Below are positions 1-8,166 of a stretch of DNA of 47,595 nucleotides, piece after piece (positions within the stretch are counted from its first letter, which is position 1; each line of letters begins with the position of its first letter). Position numbers and translations under genes: made by a program. The notes below the pieces were generated by a model. That model did no database searches, was not told the origin of the DNA, and worked only from the letters and a program-made list of their open reading frames with translations. Source of the stretch: Candidatus Polarisedimenticolaceae bacterium (GTDB taxonomy: Bacteria; Pseudomonadota; Gammaproteobacteria; Chromatiales; Chromatiaceae); NCBI GenBank assembly GCA_021647945.1, contig JAKITT010000017.1:1-47595 (forward strand), read 5' to 3'.

Positions 1-230
1 GTGAGAGAGCTGCGAACCAAAATCCTCAATGAAACCCGAGAATCACAGGTCGCACCACCAGATCCTGGGGACGTAGACTCTCGAAATCCGGAGGGTTTAC
101 ATGCAAGTACCTAACCGGACACTACTGGTTTGAGGTAGAAGATCTAACCGCGTTAGCCCTCTATTATGCTATCACTGGAGATCAGCAATCTACTGAAGAG
201 TTACTGGCTTGTGGAGCATACCAAAGCCTA
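1..230 (+). other. Open coding-like stretch upstream of the hydrolase, frame-shifted
   Basis: In the reading frame of the downstream hydrolase there is no stop codon from position 33 to 231, but also no ATG, GTG or TTG. The translation just upstream of 231 (YLTGHYWFEVEDL, then ALYYAITGD) looks protein-like. From position 1 to 111 a different frame is open (ending in NPEGLHAST before a TAA at 112-114) and would flow into the hydrolase frame if one shift occurred near 105-111. This suggests either that the hydrolase gene begins left of the window and carries a frameshift, or that the region is the decayed end of another gene. A sequencing error cannot be excluded. Confidence 0.35.
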
Positions 231-1541
231 ATGGCTGATATGTCTACTTCACCTATCTATGCACATGTAGAGGGTAGCTGCCAGCTCTTGTCCATGCCGG
301 ATTCACCCCCCGATTCTGTCTCTACCTTTTATGCTGATTCGTCTTGTCTGACACAGCTACCTTATAAAGCGACATCTTTTCTAAATTACTGTCAAAACAA
401 CTTACTTGCTGGCAAAGAAACGTTCATAGGTAATGCCAATGCTTGGGTCGACGATAGCACCAACAGATATGCTGGCTTGGGCAAAAATAGCCGCTGGACC
501 TTGTCACACGGGGCACGTTTTGATTATTGGGCCATCCCTCTGAATGGGAATCGACGCCCTTTCGTCAAGAAAGTAGAGTACAAAAATGTTAATAGCTGTG
601 CATTAGAGATGCGTATCTTCAAAAAGGATATTAATGAAGAAAACCTAAAGCCATTAATTTTCATACACGGTGGCGCATGGAAGTTTCGTAGCTTTGGCGC
701 AATAGGCGTGGAAGCAGCAGTCTCACATTTTACTGAAAGAGGCTATGTTGTCTTTGCTCCATACTATCGGTTGATGGGGAACTCTGATGGGCCTACGGAA
801 TGTCAAGAAACATTAGGTGAGGATATCGTTACCGATGTAGAAGCTGCGTTTGAATGGGTACAACAACATGGTACAGATTTGGGCGTTACTCCAGGCCCTA
901 TAACATTGGTAGGGCAGTCGGCAGGTGCCCACCTATCGGCTTGGCTTGGCTTGCATGAAACCTATAGTGCTGATGTTAGAAAGAGTCTACTGTTCTATCC
1001 TCCTATCGATTTAGAAAGTTTTATAATGGGAACCGCTCCAGGTGGTATATACGATACGGTTGAAAACGAAATGGGTAAAAGCTTGGTATCTGAGTTCTTA
1101 ACAGGCCAATCAAACTTGGAGATGATGATAGATCGCGATAATCTGCCCTTATTTGCGCTTCAAAATGGTATGCCTCGTCGGGTACAGGAGGGGGAGTCGT
1201 TTGCACCGACCTTTATGATTCATGGCAATATGGATGATTTAGTTCCTGTAGAGTCTTCAACGCGTATGTGTGATGCACTTGCTGGACTGCCCTTTGGAAG
1301 CACTAGTGCAGATGGTGGTGATTATCCATGCGGAGTAGATAGCAAACTTTCTGTAATCGATGGGGCTGATCATATGTTTGATATGAAATGTATGACTGAG
1401 GGTATAGATCCTGAACTCCTGAAGAACTTGCAAAGCCATGTTCCCGGCTTTGAAACCGGAGCCGCTTGTCCGGCAGGGTCTAGCGCCGGTGCTGCACATG
1501 TACGACGGGCAATTGAGGATGCATTTATTTGGCTTGATTGA
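231..1541 (+). CDS. Alpha/beta hydrolase, esterase/lipase type
   Basis: Predicted carboxylesterase-type alpha/beta hydrolase of 436 residues. The oxyanion-hole motif HGGAW is at residues 146-150, the nucleophile elbow GQSAGAH places the catalytic serine at about 230, the acid is probably one of the aspartates of MDDLVPV (335-336) and the histidine is in GADHMF (about 381). The order and spacing fit the HGG-type esterase family. The substrate cannot be deduced. The first 140 residues are not recognisable, and the frame stays open upstream without a start codon, so the true N-terminus is uncertain; the ATG at 231 is the first in-frame start. No clear signal peptide follows this ATG. A palindromic repeat begins only six bases after the stop. 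It stands alone, convergent to the minus-strand operon that ends at 1921. Confidence 0.8.
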   Translation: MADMSTSPIYAHVEGSCQLLSMPDSPPDSVSTFYADSSCLTQLPYKATSFLNYCQNNLLAGKETFIGNANAWVDDSTNRYAGLGKNSRWTLSHGARFDYWAIPLNGNRRPFVKKVEYKNVNSCALEMRIFKKDINEENLKPLIFIHGGAWKFRSFGAIGVEAAVSHFTERGYVVFAPYYRLMGNSDGPTECQETLGEDIVTDVEAAFEWVQQHGTDLGVTPGPITLVGQSAGAHLSAWLGLHETYSADVRKSLLFYPPIDLESFIMGTAPGGIYDTVENEMGKSLVSEFLTGQSNLEMMIDRDNLPLFALQNGMPRRVQEGESFAPTFMIHGNMDDLVPVESSTRMCDALAGLPFGSTSADGGDYPCGVDSKLSVIDGADHMFDMKCMTEGIDPELLKNLQSHVPGFETGAACPAGSSAGAAHVRRAIEDAFIWLD

Positions 1542-1546
1542 GCCAG

Positions 1547-1684
1547 GTAGGGTGCGTACCACGCACCATTCGTGGTAACGGTGTATTACCAATATCAATT
1601 TGAATTGATAATTTGGATAGGGTGGCTTGAATGTTTGTTTGATGTGATCGGGGACATGGACGTGGTGCGCATTGCGCACCCTAC
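1547..1684. repeat. Inverted pair of GTAG-headed palindromes (REP-like)
   Basis: The left arm (1547-1567) reads GTAGGGTGCG then TACCAC and GCACC, a palindrome headed by GTAG. The right arm (1664-1684) is the reverse complement type, GGTGCGCATTGCGCACCCTAC in two short halves. The spacer is about 100 bases. This arrangement matches REP pairs, in which GTAG precedes an imperfect palindrome and two copies face each other. It starts directly after the hydrolase stop codon and could also act as a transcript-end structure. Confidence 0.75.
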
Positions 1685-1774
1685 CCCCACACAAAATTTT
1701 ATGGGTGTGGGGTGGGTGTGAAAACATGGAGGTTTTGGGTATGCCGAATTATCGGCGTGCAGAGGAGCATGGAG

Positions 1775-1842
1775 GTAGGTGCGAATTCATTCGCACAGAT
1801 GTCAGTTGCGGCGAGTGGCTGTGCGAATGAATTCGCACCTAC
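1775..1842. repeat. Perfect inverted pair of GTAG-headed palindromes
   Basis: Positions 1775-1798 and 1819-1842 are exact reverse complements of each other (24 bases), beginning GTAGGTGCGAATTC at the left and ending GAATTCGCACCTAC at the right, with a 20-base spacer. Each arm is itself a palindrome around GAATTCATTC. This is a second REP-like family, different in sequence from the pair at 1547-1684. Between the two pairs and up to the DUF3570 stop at 1921 I see no gene. Confidence 0.8.
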
Positions 1843-1920
1843 ACTGAGCACGAAAGTATGCGAGAACAGCAGGGCCTTGTTGAGTCTCACCGCCGGAGGC
1901 GGTGGTTTAGCTAAAATGAA

Positions 1921-3063
1921 TTAATACCAAACCGAAACAAAAAGCCGGAATACATTGGCTGAAAATTCATAGAGAGGCTCCCCACCTGCGCCACCCCCAG
2001 CGGTTGCATCATGAAAATCATCGTAGCTAAACACAATGTAGTCATAGCTAAGATTAAGACTGCCTCGGTCGAGTATTGACCAGCTCTGCTGTAGGAATTC
2101 ATAGCTAACACCTAGACCAAAGGTGTGGCTGTTAAATGTACTTAGCTCTTTATCACGAGCGAGATGGTTTTGGTAATCAGCAGTGGGGTAGAGGTCGCTG
2201 TAGAAGGTGGCTGCACTCTGTTGATAAAAACGGTATTTAATATCAAAAGTCCACTCGGTATCGCCAAGGGGGTGAACATAGGCGAGTTCACTGTTGCTGG
2301 CATCAATCCCCCAGCTATCTGTAAAATAGCGATAGCCTGCACTCAGCGATGCTCGGTAGGGTAGGTAATAGATGCCACGAATAGCGATGGTACTGCTATT
2401 TCTAGTACTGGGGTATTTTTCAGACTGTAGGTCAAACCCCCTCTTTTTGCTGTCATCCACATAACGAACCATGCGGTATGGATTGTTTAAATAACCTTGG
2501 TCTGTAATGGTCTCCCAGGTTATTCCCATAATGGCATTTGCGCTCATCACCTGTGATATACCTAGTCGATAGATTCGGCGATCAACACTCTCTTTAAAAT
2601 CAGGTTTTGTATTCTTCATCACCACATCAGCACCTTGAGCGTAGCTGATGGTAACCGTGGTCATTGCACCAAACATCTCTTGGCTGATGCCAAAACTGGT
2701 AGTTTTTGAGGTGTAGTCGCTCTCTTTGCTGTCGTTATAACCGAGGCTGATAATGGTTGAATTGTGCAGGTAATCGACGGTAAAACTGTGCTCTTTGCGG
2801 TTTTCAGTATATGTGCTGGCACCAGAGATCATTTCAACATCAATGGATGCACTGGTGATGCTGTCTTCATAGTAATTTACTGAGGCAGAGAGGGAGTTGC
2901 CTAGGCTTTTCCGAATTAAAATAGAGGGGCCTATAACCTCAACGCCACCGCCTTCATAGGCGTGAATCAGTATGTCGGCTCTATCTTCGGGCAGAACAGC
3001 AGCTTGATTGATGAGTGGTAGAGCGAGCAGTAAAGCTAGGCCGAGGGGACGGTTTAGTTGCAT
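1921..3063 (-). CDS. DUF3570 outer-membrane beta-barrel protein
   Basis: Exported protein of 380 residues with a signal peptide (cleavage after about residue 21, INQAA) and alternating hydrophobic/polar strands rich in Tyr, Ser and Gly, ending in SVWY with a terminal aromatic residue as in outer-membrane barrels. It fits the DUF3570 family, commonly encoded next to a DUF4266 lipoprotein, a thioredoxin-like protein and ApbE; the first two are immediately upstream here and apbE lies at 19566. Its start overlaps the DUF4266 gene by 10 bases, implying translational coupling, and it is the last gene of the minus-strand operon. Residues 75-84 (DVEMISGAST) contain an SGAS core similar to ApbE flavinylation sites, but the spacing from the aspartate is not canonical. 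Molecular function is unknown. Confidence 0.85.
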   Translation of the reverse strand: MQLNRPLGLALLLALPLINQAAVLPEDRADILIHAYEGGGVEVIGPSILIRKSLGNSLSASVNYYEDSITSASIDVEMISGASTYTENRKEHSFTVDYLHNSTIISLGYNDSKESDYTSKTTSFGISQEMFGAMTTVTISYAQGADVVMKNTKPDFKESVDRRIYRLGISQVMSANAIMGITWETITDQGYLNNPYRMVRYVDDSKKRGFDLQSEKYPSTRNSSTIAIRGIYYLPYRASLSAGYRYFTDSWGIDASNSELAYVHPLGDTEWTFDIKYRFYQQSAATFYSDLYPTADYQNHLARDKELSTFNSHTFGLGVSYEFLQQSWSILDRGSLNLSYDYIVFSYDDFHDATAGGGAGGEPLYEFSANVFRLFVSVWY

Positions 3064-3281
3064 CCGCAGCCACCACCCGCACTGATATCTGCACCGCGTG
3101 CCCCCTCTCGTGCCTCATAGACATGCCGTGAGTAGGCGGATGAGACGGGGTCTCGGCTGAAACTCATGATGGGATCAGCCAGTTTGGCCCGCTCATAGGG
3201 TTTGACCCACGGTTTAATACCGCAACTGCTTAACAGCAGTAGCGCTAAAAAGAGGAGGCTAATGAGTTTTATTTTATCCAT
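3054..3281 (-). CDS. DUF4266 small lipoprotein with C-terminal CGCN
   Basis: A 75-residue lipoprotein. The signal peptide ends in a lipobox (LLLSSC, Cys about 20), followed by IKPWVKPYERAKLADPIM, the conserved block of the DUF4266 family, and a glycine-rich tail ending GGGCGCN. The paired cysteines at the end may bind metal or take part in thiol exchange with the TlpA-like protein encoded just upstream. The start codon lies 8 bases after the TlpA stop and the stop overlaps the DUF3570 start. Pairing with DUF3570 supports the family call; the biochemical role is unknown. Confidence 0.85.
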   Translation of the reverse strand: MDKIKLISLLFLALLLLSSCGIKPWVKPYERAKLADPIMSFSRDPVSSAYSRHVYEAREGARGADISAGGGCGCN

Positions 3282-3289
3282 TGTTTTGG

Positions 3290-3808
3290 TTACTCAGTTA
3301 ACAGGGCCTCGATCTGCTTTTGGTAGAGCTGTTCGGTGCCAGGTTGGTAGCCGTGGTGGATATCACGAATGGTGCCATTTCGGTCGATTAGAATGGTGGT
3401 GGGCATGGCGGCGACCTCGTATAGGTCACTCACCTTATGCTCGCTGTCGTAGAGTACCGGAAAGCTCACGGGGATCTGTTTCAGCATCTTATCTGCGTTT
3501 TTAATCTGATCATCTACATTGATCCCTAGCAGGGTGAAACCCATGCCTTTATATTGTTGGTAGAGACTCTCTAATTCAGGCATCTCTTGACGGCATGGCC
3601 CACACCAAGAGGCCCAAAAGTTGACCATCACTAACTCGCCCCGAAACTCACTTAACTTTAAGTTTTCACCGCTACGGCTCTTTAGTGTGAAATCGGGAGC
3701 TTTCTCGTTCTCCTCGACAGCATAGGCACTGGTGAGCAGCAAACAGGCTGACAAAAATAGCAGAGCTGACTTTAGTAACAGACGGGAGGAATGTAGGTTG
3801 CTTTTCAT
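3290..3808 (-). CDS. TlpA/ResA-like periplasmic thioredoxin
   Basis: Thiol-disulfide oxidoreductase of 172 residues with a signal peptide (about 1-30) and the thioredoxin-fold AhpC/TSA-Redoxin-type core. The active site FWASWCGPC has cysteines at 69 and 72, and a cis-proline motif AMPTT follows near residue 135. Such proteins reduce apocytochrome CXXCH cysteines or other exported thiols, an attractive role here because the same block encodes several CXXCH proteins and a cysteine-tailed DUF4266 lipoprotein. Whether it is soluble or tethered by an uncleaved signal is unclear. It sits in the middle of the minus-strand operon with short gaps on both sides. Confidence 0.9.
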   Translation of the reverse strand: MKSNLHSSRLLLKSALLFLSACLLLTSAYAVEENEKAPDFTLKSRSGENLKLSEFRGELVMVNFWASWCGPCRQEMPELESLYQQYKGMGFTLLGINVDDQIKNADKMLKQIPVSFPVLYDSEHKVSDLYEVAAMPTTILIDRNGTIRDIHHGYQPGTEQLYQKQIEALLTE

Positions 3809-3820
3809 ATAAATTTTCCG

Positions 3821-4498
3821 TTAGAAAAAGAGGCTAATGCCGCCGGTAAACTCAATGTTGTGGGTCTCTCTGCTCTCTTCAAGCAGTTCGATCTCAAAGA
3901 TATGATCGCGCACATCGATATGGAGTGCGAACCAATCACTGCCTAAAAAACGGTAACCGGCGCCAAAGTTGGTTGTGAAGTGATCACCACCAGCAAATTC
4001 AGTGCTACCAATTCCCGCGATCAGATAGAACTGGGTGGTGAAGGCGGTTTTACCACCGACAAAAACTTCACCCGGTAGAATATTGTAACCGAGTGAGAAG
4101 TTGTAGTAAGTGAGTTTGCGCTGTTTATCGGTAAGTAATTTGCTATTGCTGGTATCTAAGCGTTCCCAGCTATTCTCTCCTGTTTTGGTCTGCCCATAGC
4201 TTCCTTGAGCAAAAAAATCTTCGGTAATGTGGTAGGCGAGGCGGACACCATAAACGGGATTGACACCAAAATCTTCAACACTGATTACACCGCCAAATAG
4301 CTCAACTTCAAAATTTTCAGTATCAATTGCATCAATGGTGAGCGTCCTCCGAGTGATCTCTGGTCTAACCAGTTGCTCATCTTCGTTGCTACTCAAACCG
4401 GCTGCGATGGCGTTGGATTGCAGTGCCAATAGCAGGCTCATGGTGAGTCCAATGCAGCTGGTGAGTTTTAAAAGAAAAATGCGAATCCCGCCTTCCAT
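3821..4498 (-). CDS. Outer-membrane beta-barrel domain protein
   Basis: An exported protein of 225 residues with an N-terminal hydrophobic signal (about 8-33) and strand-like segments typical of small eight-stranded barrels, finishing GGISLFF. It resembles the family of small outer-membrane beta-barrel domain proteins that often occur as paralogous pairs. The upstream neighbour (4468-5211) has a similar barrel with an added SH3 domain, and the two genes overlap by 31 bases. The barrel motifs EVELFGGVISVEDFG and VYGVRLAYHITEDFF are clear. Probably a structural or channel component; no specific function is visible. Confidence 0.75.
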   Translation of the reverse strand: MEGGIRIFLLKLTSCIGLTMSLLLALQSNAIAAGLSSNEDEQLVRPEITRRTLTIDAIDTENFEVELFGGVISVEDFGVNPVYGVRLAYHITEDFFAQGSYGQTKTGENSWERLDTSNSKLLTDKQRKLTYYNFSLGYNILPGEVFVGGKTAFTTQFYLIAGIGSTEFAGGDHFTTNFGAGYRFLGSDWFALHIDVRDHIFEIELLEESRETHNIEFTGGISLFF

Positions 4499-5211
4499 TC
4501 ATCTATCTCCTCATTCTCTTTTCTGTCGGTAAACAGAAGGTGGTTTTTATAGTCGAGCCGAAACATGAATCGGCGTGTGATGTAGTAGTGCAACCCAAAG
4601 CCAACGTGTGCAGCGGCCTCTGTACGCTCTTCATCTCCTGCTAGTGAAGAGTCTGCTTCAGTGGTGATTGTCCCTCCGCCTAATATAAAGAAAGGCTCTA
4701 CTCCCCAGAATGAAAAGGGCTTCATCAACAGGCTTGCATTGGCCATTAGGCCGCTGGAGTAGTTGCCGATGATCTGTGACAGGTTTAGCTCTGCTGCGAA
4801 CTCCGGCGTGAATGAGTAGCCCAGATAGAGGGCAACAGTGCGGGCACCAGAGAAGTTGCCTGTCATAAAGCCCATCTCCCAGTTTCGCTCACTGAAATCG
4901 GACTGTTTGCCATCATTGAGCTGAACCTGTTTGCCAGCCAGATCAAGGGTCGCCTTAAATTGTTCAATGGAGGCCCACCCCGGCTTGCCTCTGTTGATCT
5001 CAACCTTAAACCAATCGGTACGGCGTTTGAGCACCCGGATGTGTTCACCCCGTTCGATGATGTCGATAATGGGATAACCGCGTCCAGGGCCGGTGCGTAG
5101 CTCCAGGAAGGGGTCGGTCACCTCGACATTAAAATACTCTTCATCAGCTGCTGCGCTGGTTATTAGGAAGAGGGTGAGTAGGGCGATGAAAGCACGGCTG
5201 GTTGGGTACAT
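4468..5211 (-). CDS. SH3-domain plus outer-membrane beta-barrel protein
   Basis: A protein of 247 residues in two parts. After a signal peptide (about 1-22, ending TSAAA) a bacterial SH3 domain runs to about residue 88 (LELRTGPGRGYPIIDII, then GWASIEQF). Residues from about 105 to the end form a beta-barrel with alternating strands and a terminal FFF. The SH3 part may contact peptidoglycan or a partner while the barrel sits in the outer membrane. The ATG at 5211 shares one base with the stop of the upstream haem lipoprotein (TGATG); the TTG just before it is a less likely start. It is a paralogue of the next barrel gene, with which it overlaps by 31 bases. Confidence 0.8.
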   Translation of the reverse strand: MYPTSRAFIALLTLFLITSAAADEEYFNVEVTDPFLELRTGPGRGYPIIDIIERGEHIRVLKRRTDWFKVEINRGKPGWASIEQFKATLDLAGKQVQLNDGKQSDFSERNWEMGFMTGNFSGARTVALYLGYSFTPEFAAELNLSQIIGNYSSGLMANASLLMKPFSFWGVEPFFILGGGTITTEADSSLAGDEERTEAAAHVGFGLHYYITRRFMFRLDYKNHLLFTDRKENEEIDEWKAGFAFFF

Positions 5212-7826
5212 CAATTCTCTGGCGCATCAAAAGGGTTATTGTAATATTGTGCACCAATCTCAATCCACTCTGATAGTAGTTTTCGCTCTGCTGGGGTTAA
5301 CCAATTGGCGTGAGTACCACCTTGGTCAAATCTGGCTAGGAATGTTTGACTTGCCATACCTGCTCGGATAGAGGGGCCTTTTGTAGGCACTTTTATCATG
5401 ACTGGTTGATCAAGTATTGGAGCACCATCATCATCTAGATCATAGAGTAGATTGCCACTATCATCGGTTTCCTGAACCTCGACATCCTCCAAATTACCAT
5501 CTAAATCTACTTCCTCTTGTAGATTATCGGCAGATAACAGTTCCTCGTAAGCCTTGTAGTGATCAGGGGCCCTCTCAGAATCAGAAAGCCCATCAGTTAG
5601 ATCAAGCTGTATGTTGCCGGGACTATTAATTAGATTAAATTCTATGTTGTCGGGACCATCGAGAATGATATTTACAGCATCGTGACAGATGGTACATCTG
5701 TCAGCAACAAGAACTTCATCACTATCATATAGTTGCCTCTCTTTACTCCAAAGAGGGTGAATAGATATCTCATAGTTGATAACAGTACGGCACAATATAT
5801 TCCACGTCGCTTGGCAGTCACTGGTGGCTGGTTGAGTTGTTGTATCAAGATCGTTGTAGAGATAGCTAAAGTTAGTATCTTTGGCTCTGGCCAGTGGGTC
5901 GGTCCAGTCATCCTCATAGCTGATACCAACGGTGGGTTGCATGGCTGAGCCGAGACGCATCCGAGTCTGAGCCATGCTCTCACCCATCTCAGCAATCATG
6001 GCTGGCTCTGTATTGGGGAAGGGGATACCTGAGGTGACAGCACCAAAATTGACTGAGGGCGGTACTGCATCACTGCGGCCATGGGGCATATCACTATTGG
6101 GGTCATGACAGCCGTTACAGGTGATGGTTTCACCCGCTTGAAACTGCAGCCAGTAGGCGTGTTGATTGCCTACGCGACGGCCATTTTGGTCGAGTGCCTC
6201 AAATGAGAGAGCAACATTCGCAGGTACTTTTGCTATCACTGAGCCATCAGGCTCAATGGGTACATAACCGATGATCTCACTCATACGGGGAGGGAGATCA
6301 ACGGCTAGGTCAAGAAAATCATCATCAGGAACTGAAACCGCTTTTTTGATGCGTAAAAAACGGGCAGGGCGCTGATCAGCGGTTGTTTGTAGAGGATCGG
6401 CCAGAGTGGCAATACCAGAAGTGGTAGTATCAACGCCGTCAATGTCATACACACTACGAATATGCAGGATGCCCATGCCACTCTCTGCAGCAGTGGCATC
6501 AAGCCCATCCCCAACTAACATAGTGGGCAGGTCTCTGCCTTGAGTGGCCACCACTTCAGATATCATCACCCCTTCAATGCTCATCACCACAGGCAGCTGC
6601 GTCTGCTCACTCACATCGTAGATCCAAATACCATAGAGTGGTGGTGCTTCAACAACACCTGGTTTGGCTATAAGGCTATTGGTACAGGGCAGCGTCAGGT
6701 CACCATCAATTAGGCGACAAGGGCTCCAGCTAACCAATAGACGGCCTGAGCCATCCCAGAGAGGGAAGGCATCTAAAAAACGTCCGGCGGGAGATATTTC
6801 GGTATCTGTACGGGCTGAATTTACCGTAGCTGAACGTTGAGCAGAGCCACTTAATACCCCACGGTTGAGCCAAGTTGGTGAGAGGTTATCAACATAGTTA
6901 TTGGTATCAATCTCTATTAAATTGCCTGAGCCAATTATCCCGTTAAAGGGTTTTAGCATGCTCAATATTTGGCCATTTTGCAGCTCACGTGGTTGTAAGA
7001 ACTGTACAGTGCTGCCATCGCTACCGGTCTCATGGCTATTACTACCATAGAGATATTCGAGCTCCGTGCCATCAGGACGAATGGTGTAGAGCGAGATGCC
7101 ATTTTGGCGCAGGTTATCATTCCAGCGGCTGAAGATAATTTTGCCATTTTGTAGAACGGTGGGGTCAAGATCATGGTTACGGTTAAATGAGATCTGATTG
7201 ATATCATTGCCATCACTATTCATCACATGCAATACAAAGACAGCTTCACGGCCTGAATCATTCATCGCCGCAAATTGTGGTTTTCCCTCGTCGAGAAGTA
7301 TCGCTTTTGCACGGCGTTGACGGGTAGATGAGAAGACGATGCGCCCATCAGGCAGATAGTGTGGAGCAATATCTTGGCCCAGCTCTGCCGTTATATCTGT
7401 GCTGATAATCCGGCGTAGGGATTGTGACTCGATCTCATACTCCCAGATGTTCCAGGTGGGCTGCTCATCATCACCTGCCCCCTCGATCTCTGCCAATTTC
7501 AGAGCAAAGAGTAGCCGTGTTCCATCGTAAGAGACCTCAAGATCTTTGACTGACCCAGTACCACCTGTGATCTGCCGTGTGATGTTGCTCTCTGCTGCCG
7601 AGGGTGAAGCACGCACGCGCAGGTAGAGATCAGAACCAGTGTTAAAACTAGATTGCTGACGATAATCAACATCAACGGGAATGGGTTGCTTGATATAGGC
7701 GATAGGGTGATCAACCACAACAGGGTCTTTATCTTGATCGCTACCACCAATGCCCGAGCCACCACAGCTAATCAGCAGCAGAGACGTGACAATTAGAGCA
7801 ACAGTAATAGAGTGGTAACGCCTCAT
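5211..7826 (-). CDS. Two-haem PD40-type lipoprotein, hydrazine synthase alpha-like
   Basis: A secreted lipoprotein of 871 residues (lipobox LLISC, Cys 21). Residues about 50-400 contain repeated beta-propeller-like segments (YLPDGRIVFSS, VLQNGKIIFSRW), and the middle region (VPIEPDGSVIAKVPANVALSFEALD) resembles the central domain of the hydrazine synthase alpha subunit and its many relatives outside anammox bacteria. Two c-type haem sites are visible: CNGCH at 570-574 and CTICH at 711-715. An acidic stretch follows (about 760-810), and the C-terminus (GGTHANWLTPAERKLLSEWIEIG) looks like a cytochrome-associated end. A ribosome site AGGAG lies before the ATG. It is the first gene of the minus-strand operon, divergent from the plus-strand haem operon. 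Family resemblance is inferred by eye; hydrazine chemistry is not implied. Confidence 0.8.
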   Translation of the reverse strand: MRRYHSITVALIVTSLLLISCGGSGIGGSDQDKDPVVVDHPIAYIKQPIPVDVDYRQQSSFNTGSDLYLRVRASPSAAESNITRQITGGTGSVKDLEVSYDGTRLLFALKLAEIEGAGDDEQPTWNIWEYEIESQSLRRIISTDITAELGQDIAPHYLPDGRIVFSSTRQRRAKAILLDEGKPQFAAMNDSGREAVFVLHVMNSDGNDINQISFNRNHDLDPTVLQNGKIIFSRWNDNLRQNGISLYTIRPDGTELEYLYGSNSHETGSDGSTVQFLQPRELQNGQILSMLKPFNGIIGSGNLIEIDTNNYVDNLSPTWLNRGVLSGSAQRSATVNSARTDTEISPAGRFLDAFPLWDGSGRLLVSWSPCRLIDGDLTLPCTNSLIAKPGVVEAPPLYGIWIYDVSEQTQLPVVMSIEGVMISEVVATQGRDLPTMLVGDGLDATAAESGMGILHIRSVYDIDGVDTTTSGIATLADPLQTTADQRPARFLRIKKAVSVPDDDFLDLAVDLPPRMSEIIGYVPIEPDGSVIAKVPANVALSFEALDQNGRRVGNQHAYWLQFQAGETITCNGCHDPNSDMPHGRSDAVPPSVNFGAVTSGIPFPNTEPAMIAEMGESMAQTRMRLGSAMQPTVGISYEDDWTDPLARAKDTNFSYLYNDLDTTTQPATSDCQATWNILCRTVINYEISIHPLWSKERQLYDSDEVLVADRCTICHDAVNIILDGPDNIEFNLINSPGNIQLDLTDGLSDSERAPDHYKAYEELLSADNLQEEVDLDGNLEDVEVQETDDSGNLLYDLDDDGAPILDQPVMIKVPTKGPSIRAGMASQTFLARFDQGGTHANWLTPAERKLLSEWIEIGAQYYNNPFDAPEN

Positions 7827-8166
7827 CCAGCCTGACTCCTAAATAGATAGTGACCAACAGTAATAAACAGCTATTGGCTAACATAGGATTTAATAACAGT
7901 GGAGATCAGAGGGTAGGGCAAGTGGATATTTTGTGAACTGCAAACCGAGTCACGTTTGATTTTTTTGAGTTGATAGGTGCCTCACAACTCAGAATTTTAG
8001 ATCAAAAAAGCGGGGAAATTGTGCGCTGGTCGACGGACTGGGTAATTTTAAATCCCCGTTTCAGGGGTTTTGTGAGTCGATCGACAAAACTTTTTTAGCA
8101 TTTGGTGAAAAATGACATAAGTTAAAATTCAAAATTGTGCCATTTCACTCACTTAGAATATTGATT
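7827..8166. promoter_or_regulatory. Divergent intergenic region between two haem-protein operons
   Basis: About 340 bases without a gene separate the divergent starts at 7826 and 8167, so promoters for both operons should lie here. The stretch contains several palindromic segments: GAGTTG/CAACTC around 7969-7990, CGGGGA at 8011-8016 pairing with TCCCCG at 8053-8058, CCCC/GGGG at 8054-8067, and the terminator-like hairpin at 8067-8096. No convincing sigma-70 boxes could be assigned. Confidence 0.5.
8067..8096 (+). terminator. Terminator-like hairpin in the leader of the plus-strand operon
   Basis: GTTTTGT (8067-8073) pairs with ACAAAAC (8084-8090) across a ten-base loop and is followed at once by six T residues (8091-8096). 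The hairpin lies about 70 bases upstream of the first plus-strand gene, so it would stop transcripts entering that operon unless it acts as an attenuator. The GGGG just before it can pair with CCCC at 8054-8057, which can alternatively pair with GGGG at 8012-8015. Confidence 0.5.

Noticed and set aside
1257-1727. Minus-strand ORF of 156 codons under the hydrolase
   Set aside because: It lies antisense to a well-supported gene with intact catalytic motifs and has low-complexity, His/Cys-rich composition typical of shadow frames.
1712-1924. ORF across the palindromic repeats
   Set aside because: Most of its codons come from the repeat pair at 1775-1842, and it has no protein-like features outside.
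5211-7826. Anammox-type hydrazine synthesis
   Set aside because: Only an alpha-like protein is present, without other subunits or hydrazine dehydrogenase; many relatives of this fold occur in bacteria that do not make hydrazine.
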